Positions 16,491 to 24,831 of a stretch of DNA of 64,000 bases are shown here, piece by piece (position 1 is the first letter of the stretch; each line of letters starts with the position of its first letter). Under the pieces are notes generated by a model. The model did not search any database. It was not told the origin of the DNA and saw only the letters and a program-made list of their open reading frames with translations. This stretch comes from Dictyoglomus sp. NZ13-RE01 (GTDB lineage: Bacteria; Dictyoglomota; Dictyoglomia; Dictyoglomales; Dictyoglomaceae). Position numbers and translations under genes: made by a program. The stretch spans positions 4,392-68,391 of the forward strand of contig NIRF01000010.1 in NCBI GenBank assembly GCA_002878375.1, given 5' to 3'.

Positions 16491-18854
16491 TCAAATATAC
16501 ACTTCTACCTTTACCACATCTTTAGGACCTTGATAGTTAACAATATCGCCCTCTATCCTCTCACCTTCTAAAAATATCTCGAATTTTCCCAATCTTTTAA
16601 TGCTAATCTCATAAACCTTTCCTCTAAATAATCTTTTTACTTTTACCTCATTCCAATCCTCTGGAAGATTAGGGTCTATCTTTAATCCTTCCCAAGTAGG
16701 TATAATTCCTAAGATTCCCTCCATTGCTGAGATAAAGTACCAGCATGCAGAGCCCGTATACCAGCTCCAACCCCCTCTCCCAAAGTATTTGGAATCAGGA
16801 CCATCCACATTACCACAAGTTACATAAGGCTCCGCCTTATAAAGGTCTGGCTCCAATCCCCTATAAATAGGCATAAAACTTTTATAAATCTTATAAGCAT
16901 CTCTATCCTTCATCTTGCAGGAAGCCAAAACTGCCCAACATCCAGCATGAGTATATAAACCGCCATTCTCCCTAACCCCAGGAGCATACCTTGTGAGATA
17001 ACCAATCTCAGGATCCGGAGAAGTATATGCAGGATAGAAAAGTAAAGGACCAAACTCCCTAAAAAGGTAATTTTTAGCAGAATTATAGGCTTTCTTCTTT
17101 CTTTCCTCTGGAGCTGTATCATTAAGAATTGCCCAGGTTTGAGCATTTAAAAATATTTTCCCCTCCTTGCAAGCTTTACTTCCAATAGGCTCTCCACTAT
17201 CTTTGAAGGCTCTTATATACCATTCCCCATCCCATCCATAACTATTTATCGCCTCTTTAAGCTCTTCCGCTCTTTTCAAATAGTAATTAACCCTCTCATA
17301 ATCCTTATGCTTTTCAGAAACCTTTGCAAAATCTATTAATATTCCATATAGGAAGTGGGCAAGCCATATACTCTCACCTTTACCACCTGTTCCTACCGCA
17401 TTCATCCCGTCATTCCAATCCCCATCCCCTATAAGAGGAAGCCCCCTATTACTAAATTTCTTTAGGCTCAAATCTATAGCTTTACAGCAGTGTTCATATA
17501 AAGTTCCACTTCTACCATCCAAATAGGGAATCATCTCGTGAAGAATAGACCAATCATCCGTATTTTTTAGATATCTAATAACTAAGAAGGGAAGCCACAA
17601 TCTGTTATCAGAAATCTCGTTTCTATGTCCTATTTCAGAGATAGGATGCCACCAGTGATACACATATCCGTCAGAAAACTGATGTCTCGCATGAAGCTTT
17701 ATCTGATCTTTGGTTCTTTCCGGATTAAGATATAAAAATATTTGACTATCCTGAAGCTGATCTCTAAATCCGTAAGCTCCTCCCAACTGATAATAGGCAG
17801 TTCTTGCCCAAAGTCTCCCTGATATTGCTTGATATTTTAGCCAGTAATTATTCATGATGTTGAAGGCAGGATCTGGAGTTTCCACCATTGTTTTTGAAAG
17901 AAGATCTTCCCACATCTTTTTAACATCAATTAAGGCTTTTTCCACCTTATCTTCAGTATTGTATCTTTCAACTATCCTCTCAATAGACTCATCGGAGTTG
18001 TTTTTAATAGCTCCCAATGCAAAAACAATAGTTTTTTCCTCTAAGGGATTAAGGGTAAGATCAATTCTCAAAGAAGCAATATCGTCCTCCCACTTTCCAA
18101 AGGTATTTGTTAATCTTCCTTCAATAAGAGCCTTAGGAGACTTTAAATCTCCAAACATTCCAATAAATTCCTCTTTAGAACCTTCCGCCTCAATGGCAGG
18201 AATATTTGCCCAATGAAAGGCAGTGTACTCCCAATCTCTATTCCAATGTTGTCCCTTCTCATTAGGAATCTCCCATAACCTTTTTTTAGAAAATATGTAA
18301 TTCCCCTCTTTATTAAAATAAGTTTCTATAAAGGTTTTATGAAACTCTCTATGCCAATCAGGAGAAGCACCAAGATTCCATTCCAAATAGGTAAAGAGTG
18401 AAAGATGCTTAGTTTTTGAAGATTCATTCTTTATCCTTAGAAGCCAAATTTCAACGGGATCATTTATGGGTACAAATATGGTAAACTCAGACCTTATTCC
18501 ATAATATTTTGTATTAAATATGGAATAGCCAATACCATGAATAAGTTCAAAATCCTCGTAATCCTTACAGACTGGTTTCCATGGTATAGACCAAAATTCT
18601 TTAGTTTCATTATCTCTTATATAAATATACTTTCCCCAATCATCCTTTATAAGGTCTTGATTCCAACGAGTTATTCTATTTAGGGAAGCATGGGTTCTAA
18701 AACTATAAGAGGAACCAGTATTTGAGATCACAAGACCATAATCACCATTAGATATAACATTAACCCATGGTCTTGGAGTTTTTGGTGTTTTTATAACATA
18801 CTCTTTTCCATTATCTTTAAAATAACCATATTTTGTCTCAAATAATCTTTCCAT
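16491..18854 (-). CDS. GH94 family beta-glycoside phosphorylase
   Basis: This 787-residue protein belongs to glycoside hydrolase family 94, which phosphorolyses beta-linked glucosides to a sugar 1-phosphate. The start (YGYFKDNGKEYVIKTPKTPRPWVN) and length match cellobiose/chitobiose-type phosphorylases; 1,2-beta-oligoglucan phosphorylases are usually longer. The catalytic acid region is GDGDWNDGMN, with Asp479 and Asp482. There is no signal peptide, so it acts in the cytosol. It is the first enzyme gene after the LacI regulator, and a perfect LacI-type palindrome lies 15-26 bases before its ATG, just ahead of GGAGAG. Donor specificity (cellobiose, laminaribiose, sophorose) is undetermined. 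Confidence 0.88.
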   Translation of the reverse strand: MERLFETKYGYFKDNGKEYVIKTPKTPRPWVNVISNGDYGLVISNTGSSYSFRTHASLNRITRWNQDLIKDDWGKYIYIRDNETKEFWSIPWKPVCKDYEDFELIHGIGYSIFNTKYYGIRSEFTIFVPINDPVEIWLLRIKNESSKTKHLSLFTYLEWNLGASPDWHREFHKTFIETYFNKEGNYIFSKKRLWEIPNEKGQHWNRDWEYTAFHWANIPAIEAEGSKEEFIGMFGDLKSPKALIEGRLTNTFGKWEDDIASLRIDLTLNPLEEKTIVFALGAIKNNSDESIERIVERYNTEDKVEKALIDVKKMWEDLLSKTMVETPDPAFNIMNNYWLKYQAISGRLWARTAYYQLGGAYGFRDQLQDSQIFLYLNPERTKDQIKLHARHQFSDGYVYHWWHPISEIGHRNEISDNRLWLPFLVIRYLKNTDDWSILHEMIPYLDGRSGTLYEHCCKAIDLSLKKFSNRGLPLIGDGDWNDGMNAVGTGGKGESIWLAHFLYGILIDFAKVSEKHKDYERVNYYLKRAEELKEAINSYGWDGEWYIRAFKDSGEPIGSKACKEGKIFLNAQTWAILNDTAPEERKKKAYNSAKNYLFREFGPLLFYPAYTSPDPEIGYLTRYAPGVRENGGLYTHAGCWAVLASCKMKDRDAYKIYKSFMPIYRGLEPDLYKAEPYVTCGNVDGPDSKYFGRGGWSWYTGSACWYFISAMEGILGIIPTWEGLKIDPNLPEDWNEVKVKRLFRGKVYEISIKRLGKFEIFLEGERIEGDIVNYQGPKDVVKVEVYI

Positions 18855-18868
18855 TTTTCTCTCCTTTC

Positions 18869-18880
18869 TTAACCGGTTAA
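18869..18880. promoter_or_regulatory. LacI-family operator before GH94 gene
   Basis: TTAACCGGTTAA is a perfect 12-base palindrome with the central CG typical of LacI-family operators. It lies just upstream of the ribosome site of the GH94 gene, so bound repressor would block transcription start or early elongation. Confidence 0.75.
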
Positions 18881-18922
18881 TTTTAAATCAAAAACCAAAA
18901 AATAATGCAAGGAAAGAAAAAT

Positions 18923-19939
18923 TTAAATTCTACTACATGACCTGCGCTCAATAAGTTGCGTCTTCAAGAAGTATTTCTTTTGCTCTAAAACTTCACCTGA
19001 AAGTAGTCTTATAAGAATCTTTGCAGATACTTCCCCTAATTGATAGATAGGCTGCATTATTGTAGTAAGGGGAGGATTACTTAATACGCTTGCCTCAATA
19101 TTATCAAAGCCTATAACAGAAACATCCTCTGGAACCCTTAATCCTTCTTCCTTTAATGCCTTAATAGCGCCCAATGCCATATGGTCATTGGCAGAAAAAA
19201 TAGCAGTAAATTTTTCGCCAGTGCTAAGAAGGGATTTTACCGCTTTATATCCTCCCTCTCTTGTAAAATCACCCCTTAAAACAAGCTTCTCATTAAAAGG
19301 AATATTATATTTTTCCAATGCCTTAAGATATCCTCTAAATCTAAACTCGCTATCCCATGCCTCCTTAGAACCATGAATAAACGCAATTTCCCTATGTCCC
19401 AAGGATATAAGATATTCTGTTGCCTTAAAACCACCATCCTCATTATCTACAACAACAGAATAAATATTTTCACCATCATAGGGATAATCAATAAAAACGA
19501 AGGGTATTTTTGAATCTATAATTTTATTTATAAAGCCTTCATCGATGTGGTAAGCCATAACAATTACTCCATCTACAATACCCATATTTAGAAAATCAAA
19601 AACTTGATGTTCTTTTTCTGGATTAGCATGAGTACTATAAAGGTTCAAAAAGTATCCATGTCTACTTAAGGTTTTTTCAACCCCTTTTATTATTTTTGCA
19701 TAAAAGACATCACTTATATCCGGTATTACAAGGGCTATAAAATTAGTTTTCTTTCCAGCAAGGGCTTGTGCCAGCTTATTAGGTTTATACCCATATTCTT
19801 CTATAATACGAAGAATTTTTTCTCTGACCTCTTCACTAACCCCTGGTTTGTTATTCAATACATAGGATACAGCCCCTTTAGAGACCCCCGCCAGTTTAGC
19901 AATATCATTAATTGTAAGCTTATTCTTCTCTCTCTTCAT
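18923..19939 (-). CDS. LacI-family transcriptional regulator
   Basis: This 338-residue DNA-binding repressor has an N-terminal helix-turn-helix (LTINDIAKLAGVSKGAVSYVLNNKPGVS, about residues 8-35), the hinge region, and a periplasmic-binding-protein-like effector domain (FIALVIPDISDVFYAKIIKG onward; SVIGFDNIEAS near the end). The hinge contains LAQALAGKK. It is expected to bind TTAACC-type palindromes found before GH94 and just before its own start, giving autoregulation. It stands between the two divergent glucan clusters. The inducing sugar is unknown. Confidence 0.9.
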   Translation of the reverse strand: MKREKNKLTINDIAKLAGVSKGAVSYVLNNKPGVSEEVREKILRIIEEYGYKPNKLAQALAGKKTNFIALVIPDISDVFYAKIIKGVEKTLSRHGYFLNLYSTHANPEKEHQVFDFLNMGIVDGVIVMAYHIDEGFINKIIDSKIPFVFIDYPYDGENIYSVVVDNEDGGFKATEYLISLGHREIAFIHGSKEAWDSEFRFRGYLKALEKYNIPFNEKLVLRGDFTREGGYKAVKSLLSTGEKFTAIFSANDHMALGAIKALKEEGLRVPEDVSVIGFDNIEASVLSNPPLTTIMQPIYQLGEVSAKILIRLLSGEVLEQKKYFLKTQLIERRSCSRI

Positions 19940-19943
19940 ATTA

Positions 19944-19957
19944 CTTAACCGTTTAAG
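19944..19957. promoter_or_regulatory. LacI-family operator before lacI-type gene
   Basis: CTTAACCGTTTAAG is a near-perfect palindrome (one mismatched pair) sharing TTAACCG with the GH94 operator. It ends 5 bases before the regulator's ATG, suggesting autoregulation. Confidence 0.7.
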
Positions 19958-20049
19958 TTACTCTGGGGAAATTTTATATTAAAAAATTTTTAATGTCAAT
20001 ACCCCTTTCCCCCTGACGAAAATTTTTAAAAGTGATCCATATTAAATTG

Positions 20050-20061
20050 TGTTAATTAACA
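20050..20061. promoter_or_regulatory. Possible operator palindrome upstream of maltodextrin-type operon
   Basis: TGTTAATTAACA is a perfect palindrome about 100 bases before the binding-protein gene. Its centre is AT, not CG, so it may bind a different regulator or bind the same LacI weakly. Confidence 0.4.
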
Positions 20062-20158
20062 TGTGTTAGTAAAGGAGGTTGGGAAAGAAAAAATAAAAAG
20101 TAAACATATTTCTCCAGGTTTCCTTCCTCTATTTTAATTAATTTGAGGAGGTGCTTTT

Positions 20159-21403
20159 ATGAAAAAGTTTGGTTTGATTCTTTTGTTACTTTTAGTTTCC
20201 GTTTTTGTAATGACTCAAATCAATGCCGCTTCTCCAATTAAAGTAGTAATATGGGAACAAGACGATCCAACAGGCGATGAACTCATGGACAAATGGGCAC
20301 AAGAAATAAATAAACTCTATCCTGATATTGTAGTTGAGAGAGTACATTATAGCACCGAAGATCTAAGAAGCAATTTCCAAACTGCCGCTTTAGCTGGAAA
20401 AGGACCTCATTTAGTTTATGGACCTTATGATAACATTGGGCCTTTTGTTACAATGGGAATTATTCAGCCCTTGGATAATTTCGTTCCAAAGGACTTCTTA
20501 GCAAAATTTGATCCCACTGCCTTAAAAGGAAATATGTATCAAGGAAAACTTTGGGCACTTCCTGATAGAATTGGAAATCACCTCTGCCTCCTTTACAACA
20601 AGAAATTAGTAAAAGTTGTTCCAAGAGATATGGATACCTTTATTAAATTAGCTAAATCCTTAACTAAGGACATCAACAAGGATGGTAAGATAGATCAGTG
20701 GGGATTAGTATACAATCTAAATGAACCCTATTGGCTTCCACCATTCTTAGGAGGATTTGGTGGATGGGTAATGGATGATAACGCAAACCCCACTTTAAAT
20801 ACAGATGCAATGGTAAAAGCATTGCAACTTGTACAAGACTTTAAATTTAAGCATAAAATTGTACCCCCAGATTGCGATTACAACTTAGCAGACACATTAT
20901 TCAAAGAAGGGAAAGCAGCATTCTTGATAAATGGTCCTTGGTCCTTTGCAGGATATGTGGAAGCAAAAGTAGATTTTGGCGTAACTCGTATTCCTAAGAT
21001 TAACGAGACAGGTTTATGGCCTACTCCAATGAGTGGTATGAAAGGATACAGTGTTTCTAAAATAGTAACCGATCCAAAAGAAAAAGATGCTGTTCTTAAG
21101 GTTTTAATGTACTTTACCGATGAGAAGGCTCAGAAAGAGATGCTTAGAAAAGTTAAATGGCTACCTACCAATAAGAACGCCTTAAAAGACCCATTTATAA
21201 ATGAAGATCCAATACTTAAAGGTTCTGCATATCAGTTAGAAGTTGCAAAACCTATGCCCATTGTTCCTGAAATGAGAGCTATTTGGGATGCTATTAGAGG
21301 TCCTCAAGAATTAGTTATGGCAGGAAAGATGACTCCAAAAGATGCTGCAGAAGCAATGCAAAAGGATGCTGAGAAGAGAATTAAAGAAATGCTAGGAAAG
21401 TAA
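20159..21403 (+). CDS. Maltose/maltodextrin-type ABC substrate-binding protein
   Basis: This is a 414-residue secreted binding protein resembling MalE, with a signal peptide of about 23 residues (MKKFGLILLLLLVSVFVMTQ, ending NAA). Typical features are a GNMYQGKLWALPDR stretch, NKDGKIDQWG, KEGKAAFLINGPW and the late PIVPEMRAIWDA. GAGGAGGTG precedes the ATG. It heads an operon with MalF- and MalG-like permeases, a porin-like barrel and a GH57 enzyme, which suits alpha-glucan oligosaccharides as cargo; the substrate is inferred from context. Confidence 0.87.
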   Translation: MKKFGLILLLLLVSVFVMTQINAASPIKVVIWEQDDPTGDELMDKWAQEINKLYPDIVVERVHYSTEDLRSNFQTAALAGKGPHLVYGPYDNIGPFVTMGIIQPLDNFVPKDFLAKFDPTALKGNMYQGKLWALPDRIGNHLCLLYNKKLVKVVPRDMDTFIKLAKSLTKDINKDGKIDQWGLVYNLNEPYWLPPFLGGFGGWVMDDNANPTLNTDAMVKALQLVQDFKFKHKIVPPDCDYNLADTLFKEGKAAFLINGPWSFAGYVEAKVDFGVTRIPKINETGLWPTPMSGMKGYSVSKIVTDPKEKDAVLKVLMYFTDEKAQKEMLRKVKWLPTNKNALKDPFINEDPILKGSAYQLEVAKPMPIVPEMRAIWDAIRGPQELVMAGKMTPKDAAEAMQKDAEKRIKEMLGK

Positions 21404-21412
21404 TGATTTTAA

Positions 21413-21442
21413 AGGGAGGGAGGATAGCTCCCTCCTTCTTTT
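21413..21442 (+). terminator. Attenuator-type hairpin between binding protein and permease
   Basis: GGAGGGAG (21415-21422) pairs with CTCCCTCC (21428-21435) across a 5-base loop, followed by TTCTTTT. It occupies the same position as the hairpins of the other importer operons. Confidence 0.75.
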
Positions 21443-21461
21443 AAGAGGAGGATAATTAGAG

Positions 21462-22334
21462 ATGCAAAGAAAAAAAATTATACCATATCTTCTCATTGCT
21501 CCAGCCATGCTAATAATGATAGCAGTAACTTTTTATCCTTTGGTTTACAGTTTTTATATTGCAATGACCAATATGAGTATGTACAGTTTCTTTAATCCCA
21601 AATTTATTGGCTTAGAAAACTTCAAAAAGATATTTTCCGACATAGAATTTTATATTTTATTTTTTAGAACTGTAATTTGGACTGTTGTAAACGTCTTTTT
21701 CCATGTGGTTATTGGAGTTATGTTAGCCTTATTGCTAAACAAAAGACTTCCTGGGAGCGGATTATTTAGAATTCTCTTGATCCTTCCATGGGCAACTCCC
21801 CAATATATAGTGGCACTAACCTGGAGAAATATGTTTAATTTTAGATATGGAGCCATCAATTTATTATTAGAAAAGATAGGTCTGCAGCCTATTCCTTGGC
21901 TTTCAGATCCATTTTGGGCTTTTGTTGCCGTAATAATAACTAATATTTGGCTTGGATTTCCATTTATGACAGTTGTAACCCTTGGAGGGCTTCAAGCTAT
22001 ACCTCCTCAACTTTATGAGGCTGCAGATGTGGACGGTGCAAATCCAAGGCAAAAATTATTTAAGATAACTTTACCATTATTAAAGCCTGTTTTAATACCC
22101 GCTATCACATTAGGTGTGATTTGGACCTTTAACATGTTAAACGTTATTTTCCTAATAACTCGTGGAGGACCTGGAGAGAAAACCCATATATTGGTAACTA
22201 AGATGTATACTTCTGCTTTTGATTTTTATAGATACGGATATGCATCCGCACTATCAGTCGTAGTATTTATAATTCTCCTTATATTCTCCGCTTTCTTTAT
22301 AAAACTAAGTCAAAGTAGGGAGGTAGCAAGATGA
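21462..22334 (+). CDS. Sugar ABC transporter permease, MalF-like
   Basis: This 290-residue permease has about six helices, an EAA loop (EAADVDGANPRQKLF) near residue 188 and a TRGGPGEKTHIL stretch typical of MalF-type subunits. AGAGGAGG stands upstream. The end overlaps the MalG-like gene by 4 bases (ATGA), so the two are translationally coupled. Confidence 0.9.
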   Translation: MQRKKIIPYLLIAPAMLIMIAVTFYPLVYSFYIAMTNMSMYSFFNPKFIGLENFKKIFSDIEFYILFFRTVIWTVVNVFFHVVIGVMLALLLNKRLPGSGLFRILLILPWATPQYIVALTWRNMFNFRYGAINLLLEKIGLQPIPWLSDPFWAFVAVIITNIWLGFPFMTVVTLGGLQAIPPQLYEAADVDGANPRQKLFKITLPLLKPVLIPAITLGVIWTFNMLNVIFLITRGGPGEKTHILVTKMYTSAFDFYRYGYASALSVVVFIILLIFSAFFIKLSQSREVAR

Positions 22335-23182
22335 ATAGCAGTATAAAAAGAAGAAAAATCATATCTAACATCTTTGCTTATTTAATTCTCATTCTATTCT
22401 CTCTTATTTCCCTATATCCTATTTTAAATGTACTTTCAGTCTCACTAAGACCTTACAATAGAGTATTTGTAACCTCCCTAAGGATCATTCCTGAGGACGC
22501 ATCCCTTGAAAACTATTATGTTCTTTTTACCAAAAGACCTTTCTTAAGATGGATGCTAAACAGTATCATCGTATCTGTTTCTGTAAGTATAATAGGAGTT
22601 GCAGTTGCATCCTTAGCTGCCTATGGATTTTCCCGTTTCAAGTTTATTGGAAGACAAATTAGCCTACTTTCCTTTTTGGTAACCCAAATGTTTCCTCCTG
22701 CCATGTTTCTAATTCCTATATATCTCTTATTAAATAAGTTTAACCTTTTGGACAGTTTTAGAGGCTTAATAATTCCATACATTCCTTTAGTTCTACCTAT
22801 GGCAGTTTGGATTTTAAAAGGATATTATGATTCTATCCCTATAGATTTAGAAGAGGCAGCACGCATTGATGGAGCAACCTTATTAGGAGCCTTTTATAGA
22901 ATAGTCCTTCCTTTAGCATCTCCAGCTTTGGTAATTACCTTTCTCTTTTCTTTTATGAGTGCATGGTCTGAGTATATTATTGCAAGAGTGGTTTTAAGTA
23001 AAGTAGAACTTTTTACCCTACCTTTAGGACTTGCGAACCTAATAATTAATGAATTTCAGACAGATTGGGGAACATACTCTGCAGGAGCCTTAATTGTAAC
23101 TATCCCAGTTCTAATAATATTCTTAAGTATTTCCAAATATATTGTAGGAGGTCTTACCTTAGGTGGAGTTACAGGAGAATAA
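22331..23182 (+). CDS. Sugar ABC transporter permease, MalG-like
   Basis: This 283-residue permease has an EAA loop (EEAARIDGATLLGAF) near residue 174 and the LRPYNRVF/LYPILNVLSVS opening of MalG-type subunits. Its ATG overlaps the MalF-like stop. No ATPase gene follows; the next gene encodes an outer-membrane barrel, so the importer must borrow an ATPase from elsewhere. Confidence 0.9.
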   Translation: MNSSIKRRKIISNIFAYLILILFSLISLYPILNVLSVSLRPYNRVFVTSLRIIPEDASLENYYVLFTKRPFLRWMLNSIIVSVSVSIIGVAVASLAAYGFSRFKFIGRQISLLSFLVTQMFPPAMFLIPIYLLLNKFNLLDSFRGLIIPYIPLVLPMAVWILKGYYDSIPIDLEEAARIDGATLLGAFYRIVLPLASPALVITFLFSFMSAWSEYIIARVVLSKVELFTLPLGLANLIINEFQTDWGTYSAGALIVTIPVLIIFLSISKYIVGGLTLGGVTGE

Positions 23183-23185
23183 AAA

Positions 23186-23195
23186 GGAGGTGAGA
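23186..23195 (+). promoter_or_regulatory. Orphan Shine-Dalgarno-like sequence after a stop codon
   Basis: GGAGGTGAGA is 3 bases after the MalG-like stop, whereas the porin-like gene uses GAGGAGG about 75 bases later. Confidence 0.35.
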
Positions 23196-23277
23196 TCCTT
23201 AAAAAACCTGTTAAAATTTTTAATTTTTATTCCTTTTTTAAATTTTCTTACAAAATTTTCAATGAGGAGGTAAAAAG

Positions 23278-24777
23278 ATGCGTAAGTTATTAGTTCTTTT
23301 AGGTATTTTTATCTTTGTTCTCTTCTCTCTTTCTTATGCACAAGAAGTAACTTTATACGGTTATAGTGAGATAGGAGTAAAAAGCGAATTTTTAAAGGAC
23401 GCTAATGGGAATTACACAAACACTTTAGGACCTGTAACCTTACAATATTGGAATACATACTTCAAAATAAAGGCAGAGCCATCAAGCTGGCTTGAAAGCT
23501 ACTTTGAGTTAAAAATGTATCCAAGTTATTTGAATAATTATTCTTTCACATATACTTGGAAAGATGATTCGGGTAACACCCATACAGATACATTTTCAGT
23601 AAATGTATTTTATCCTGGGATTGAGATTCAAAAAGCACACCTTACTGCAAAAAGCTCCCTCTTAAATGTAAGAGTCTATTACAAAGAGGATGCAACTCCC
23701 TTTGATGATCCATTACAGTTAAATAAGCCTGGAGATCTTCCTGGTTCCTCTTGGATTTGGGGTAATGGTATTGAGCTTTCTGGAAAGGTATTTGATACAA
23801 ACTTCTTAGCAGGAATCAACTCATCTGATCAGATCTCCTATCTAAGATTAAAGAGAGCTTTACAGCCTCTTACCGTTGGATTTACCGCAATGGGAACAAA
23901 TTGGGGAGAGGCAAATAAGGGTAAGAGCCTCTTTGCAGTAGATGCTACTGGAAAAGTAGGACCAGTAGATCTAAAAGCAGAGGGAATTTATGGTAAATGT
24001 GTATGGGGACCAAATCCAGAAGATTCTGAAGGTGGAATGGTTCTTTATGCAGATCTTTCCTCTCAGGTAACACCAATGGTTAAGGTCTATGGTACTGCAA
24101 AGAAGGTAGATCTTGGATATATGCATCAATTCAACTGGTTCAAAACAGATCAAACCCAATTAATCCCTGGAACAAGTGGTTCTGCAGGTACATACCTTAA
24201 AGTAGGAGCAGTAGTAACACCTCTTTCCAATCTTTCTGTAGAACCTATTGTAGAGCTAATTAATAGAGAGGATACAACAGAAAAAACAACTAAACTTACA
24301 GGAATTGTAACTTTCAATCCAACAAAACAAGTATCCCTGAAAGGAACCTTAGTAAACTCAAAAGTAAATGATAATGAACCTTCCACAAATATAACAGGAG
24401 AAGTAACAGTAACACCAGCTTCTAACGTAACATTATATGGAAAGGTATATTATCCATTTGGTGGAAAACCATCCTTATATGGAAATGCAACAGTTACTCC
24501 TCTTACCAATTTAACATTATATGGAGCAGTATCCGCTGATCTAAGCGGAAGCACCACTTGGGTATTTCTAAAGCCAAGCTATAAATTAGCAAAAGATGTA
24601 ACACTAACAGGAATATATCAATTGAAGAAGATTGGAGATACCGAAACTCACACCACCTACTATGCAGATCTAACCTTCAACAATGCCACTATTTACTTTG
24701 GATCTGCACCATCTGAAGAAGGTGCAACCCAAGACTTCGTAAAACAGATTGGAGCAAGAATTTCCTTTGATTTCTAA
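23278..24777 (+). CDS. Porin-like outer-membrane beta-barrel protein
   Basis: This 499-residue protein has a signal peptide (about 1-21, ending LSYAQ) and a body made of alternating short beta-strand-like segments (YGYSEIGVKS, LKGTLVNSKVN, NVTLYGKVYYP, NLTLYGAVSADL). It ends in ARISFDF, with a terminal aromatic residue as in outer-membrane barrels. No known family can be named with certainty. It lies directly after the maltodextrin-type importer and before the GH57 enzyme, so a role in passing oligosaccharides across the outer membrane is a reasonable inference. Confidence 0.65.
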   Translation: MRKLLVLLGIFIFVLFSLSYAQEVTLYGYSEIGVKSEFLKDANGNYTNTLGPVTLQYWNTYFKIKAEPSSWLESYFELKMYPSYLNNYSFTYTWKDDSGNTHTDTFSVNVFYPGIEIQKAHLTAKSSLLNVRVYYKEDATPFDDPLQLNKPGDLPGSSWIWGNGIELSGKVFDTNFLAGINSSDQISYLRLKRALQPLTVGFTAMGTNWGEANKGKSLFAVDATGKVGPVDLKAEGIYGKCVWGPNPEDSEGGMVLYADLSSQVTPMVKVYGTAKKVDLGYMHQFNWFKTDQTQLIPGTSGSAGTYLKVGAVVTPLSNLSVEPIVELINREDTTEKTTKLTGIVTFNPTKQVSLKGTLVNSKVNDNEPSTNITGEVTVTPASNVTLYGKVYYPFGGKPSLYGNATVTPLTNLTLYGAVSADLSGSTTWVFLKPSYKLAKDVTLTGIYQLKKIGDTETHTTYYADLTFNNATIYFGSAPSEEGATQDFVKQIGARISFDF

Positions 24778-24785
24778 TAGAATAA

Positions 24786-24809
24786 TCGGGGAGGGCTCTC
24801 CCTCCCCGA
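24786..24809 (+). other. GC-rich intergenic hairpin after porin-like gene
   Basis: CGGGGAGGG (24787-24795) pairs with CCCTCCCCG (24800-24808) across CTCT. There is no U-tract on the plus strand, so mRNA stabilisation or processing is more likely than termination. Confidence 0.6.
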
Positions 24810-24831
24810 AATTTCAAAGGAGGTTATTAGG

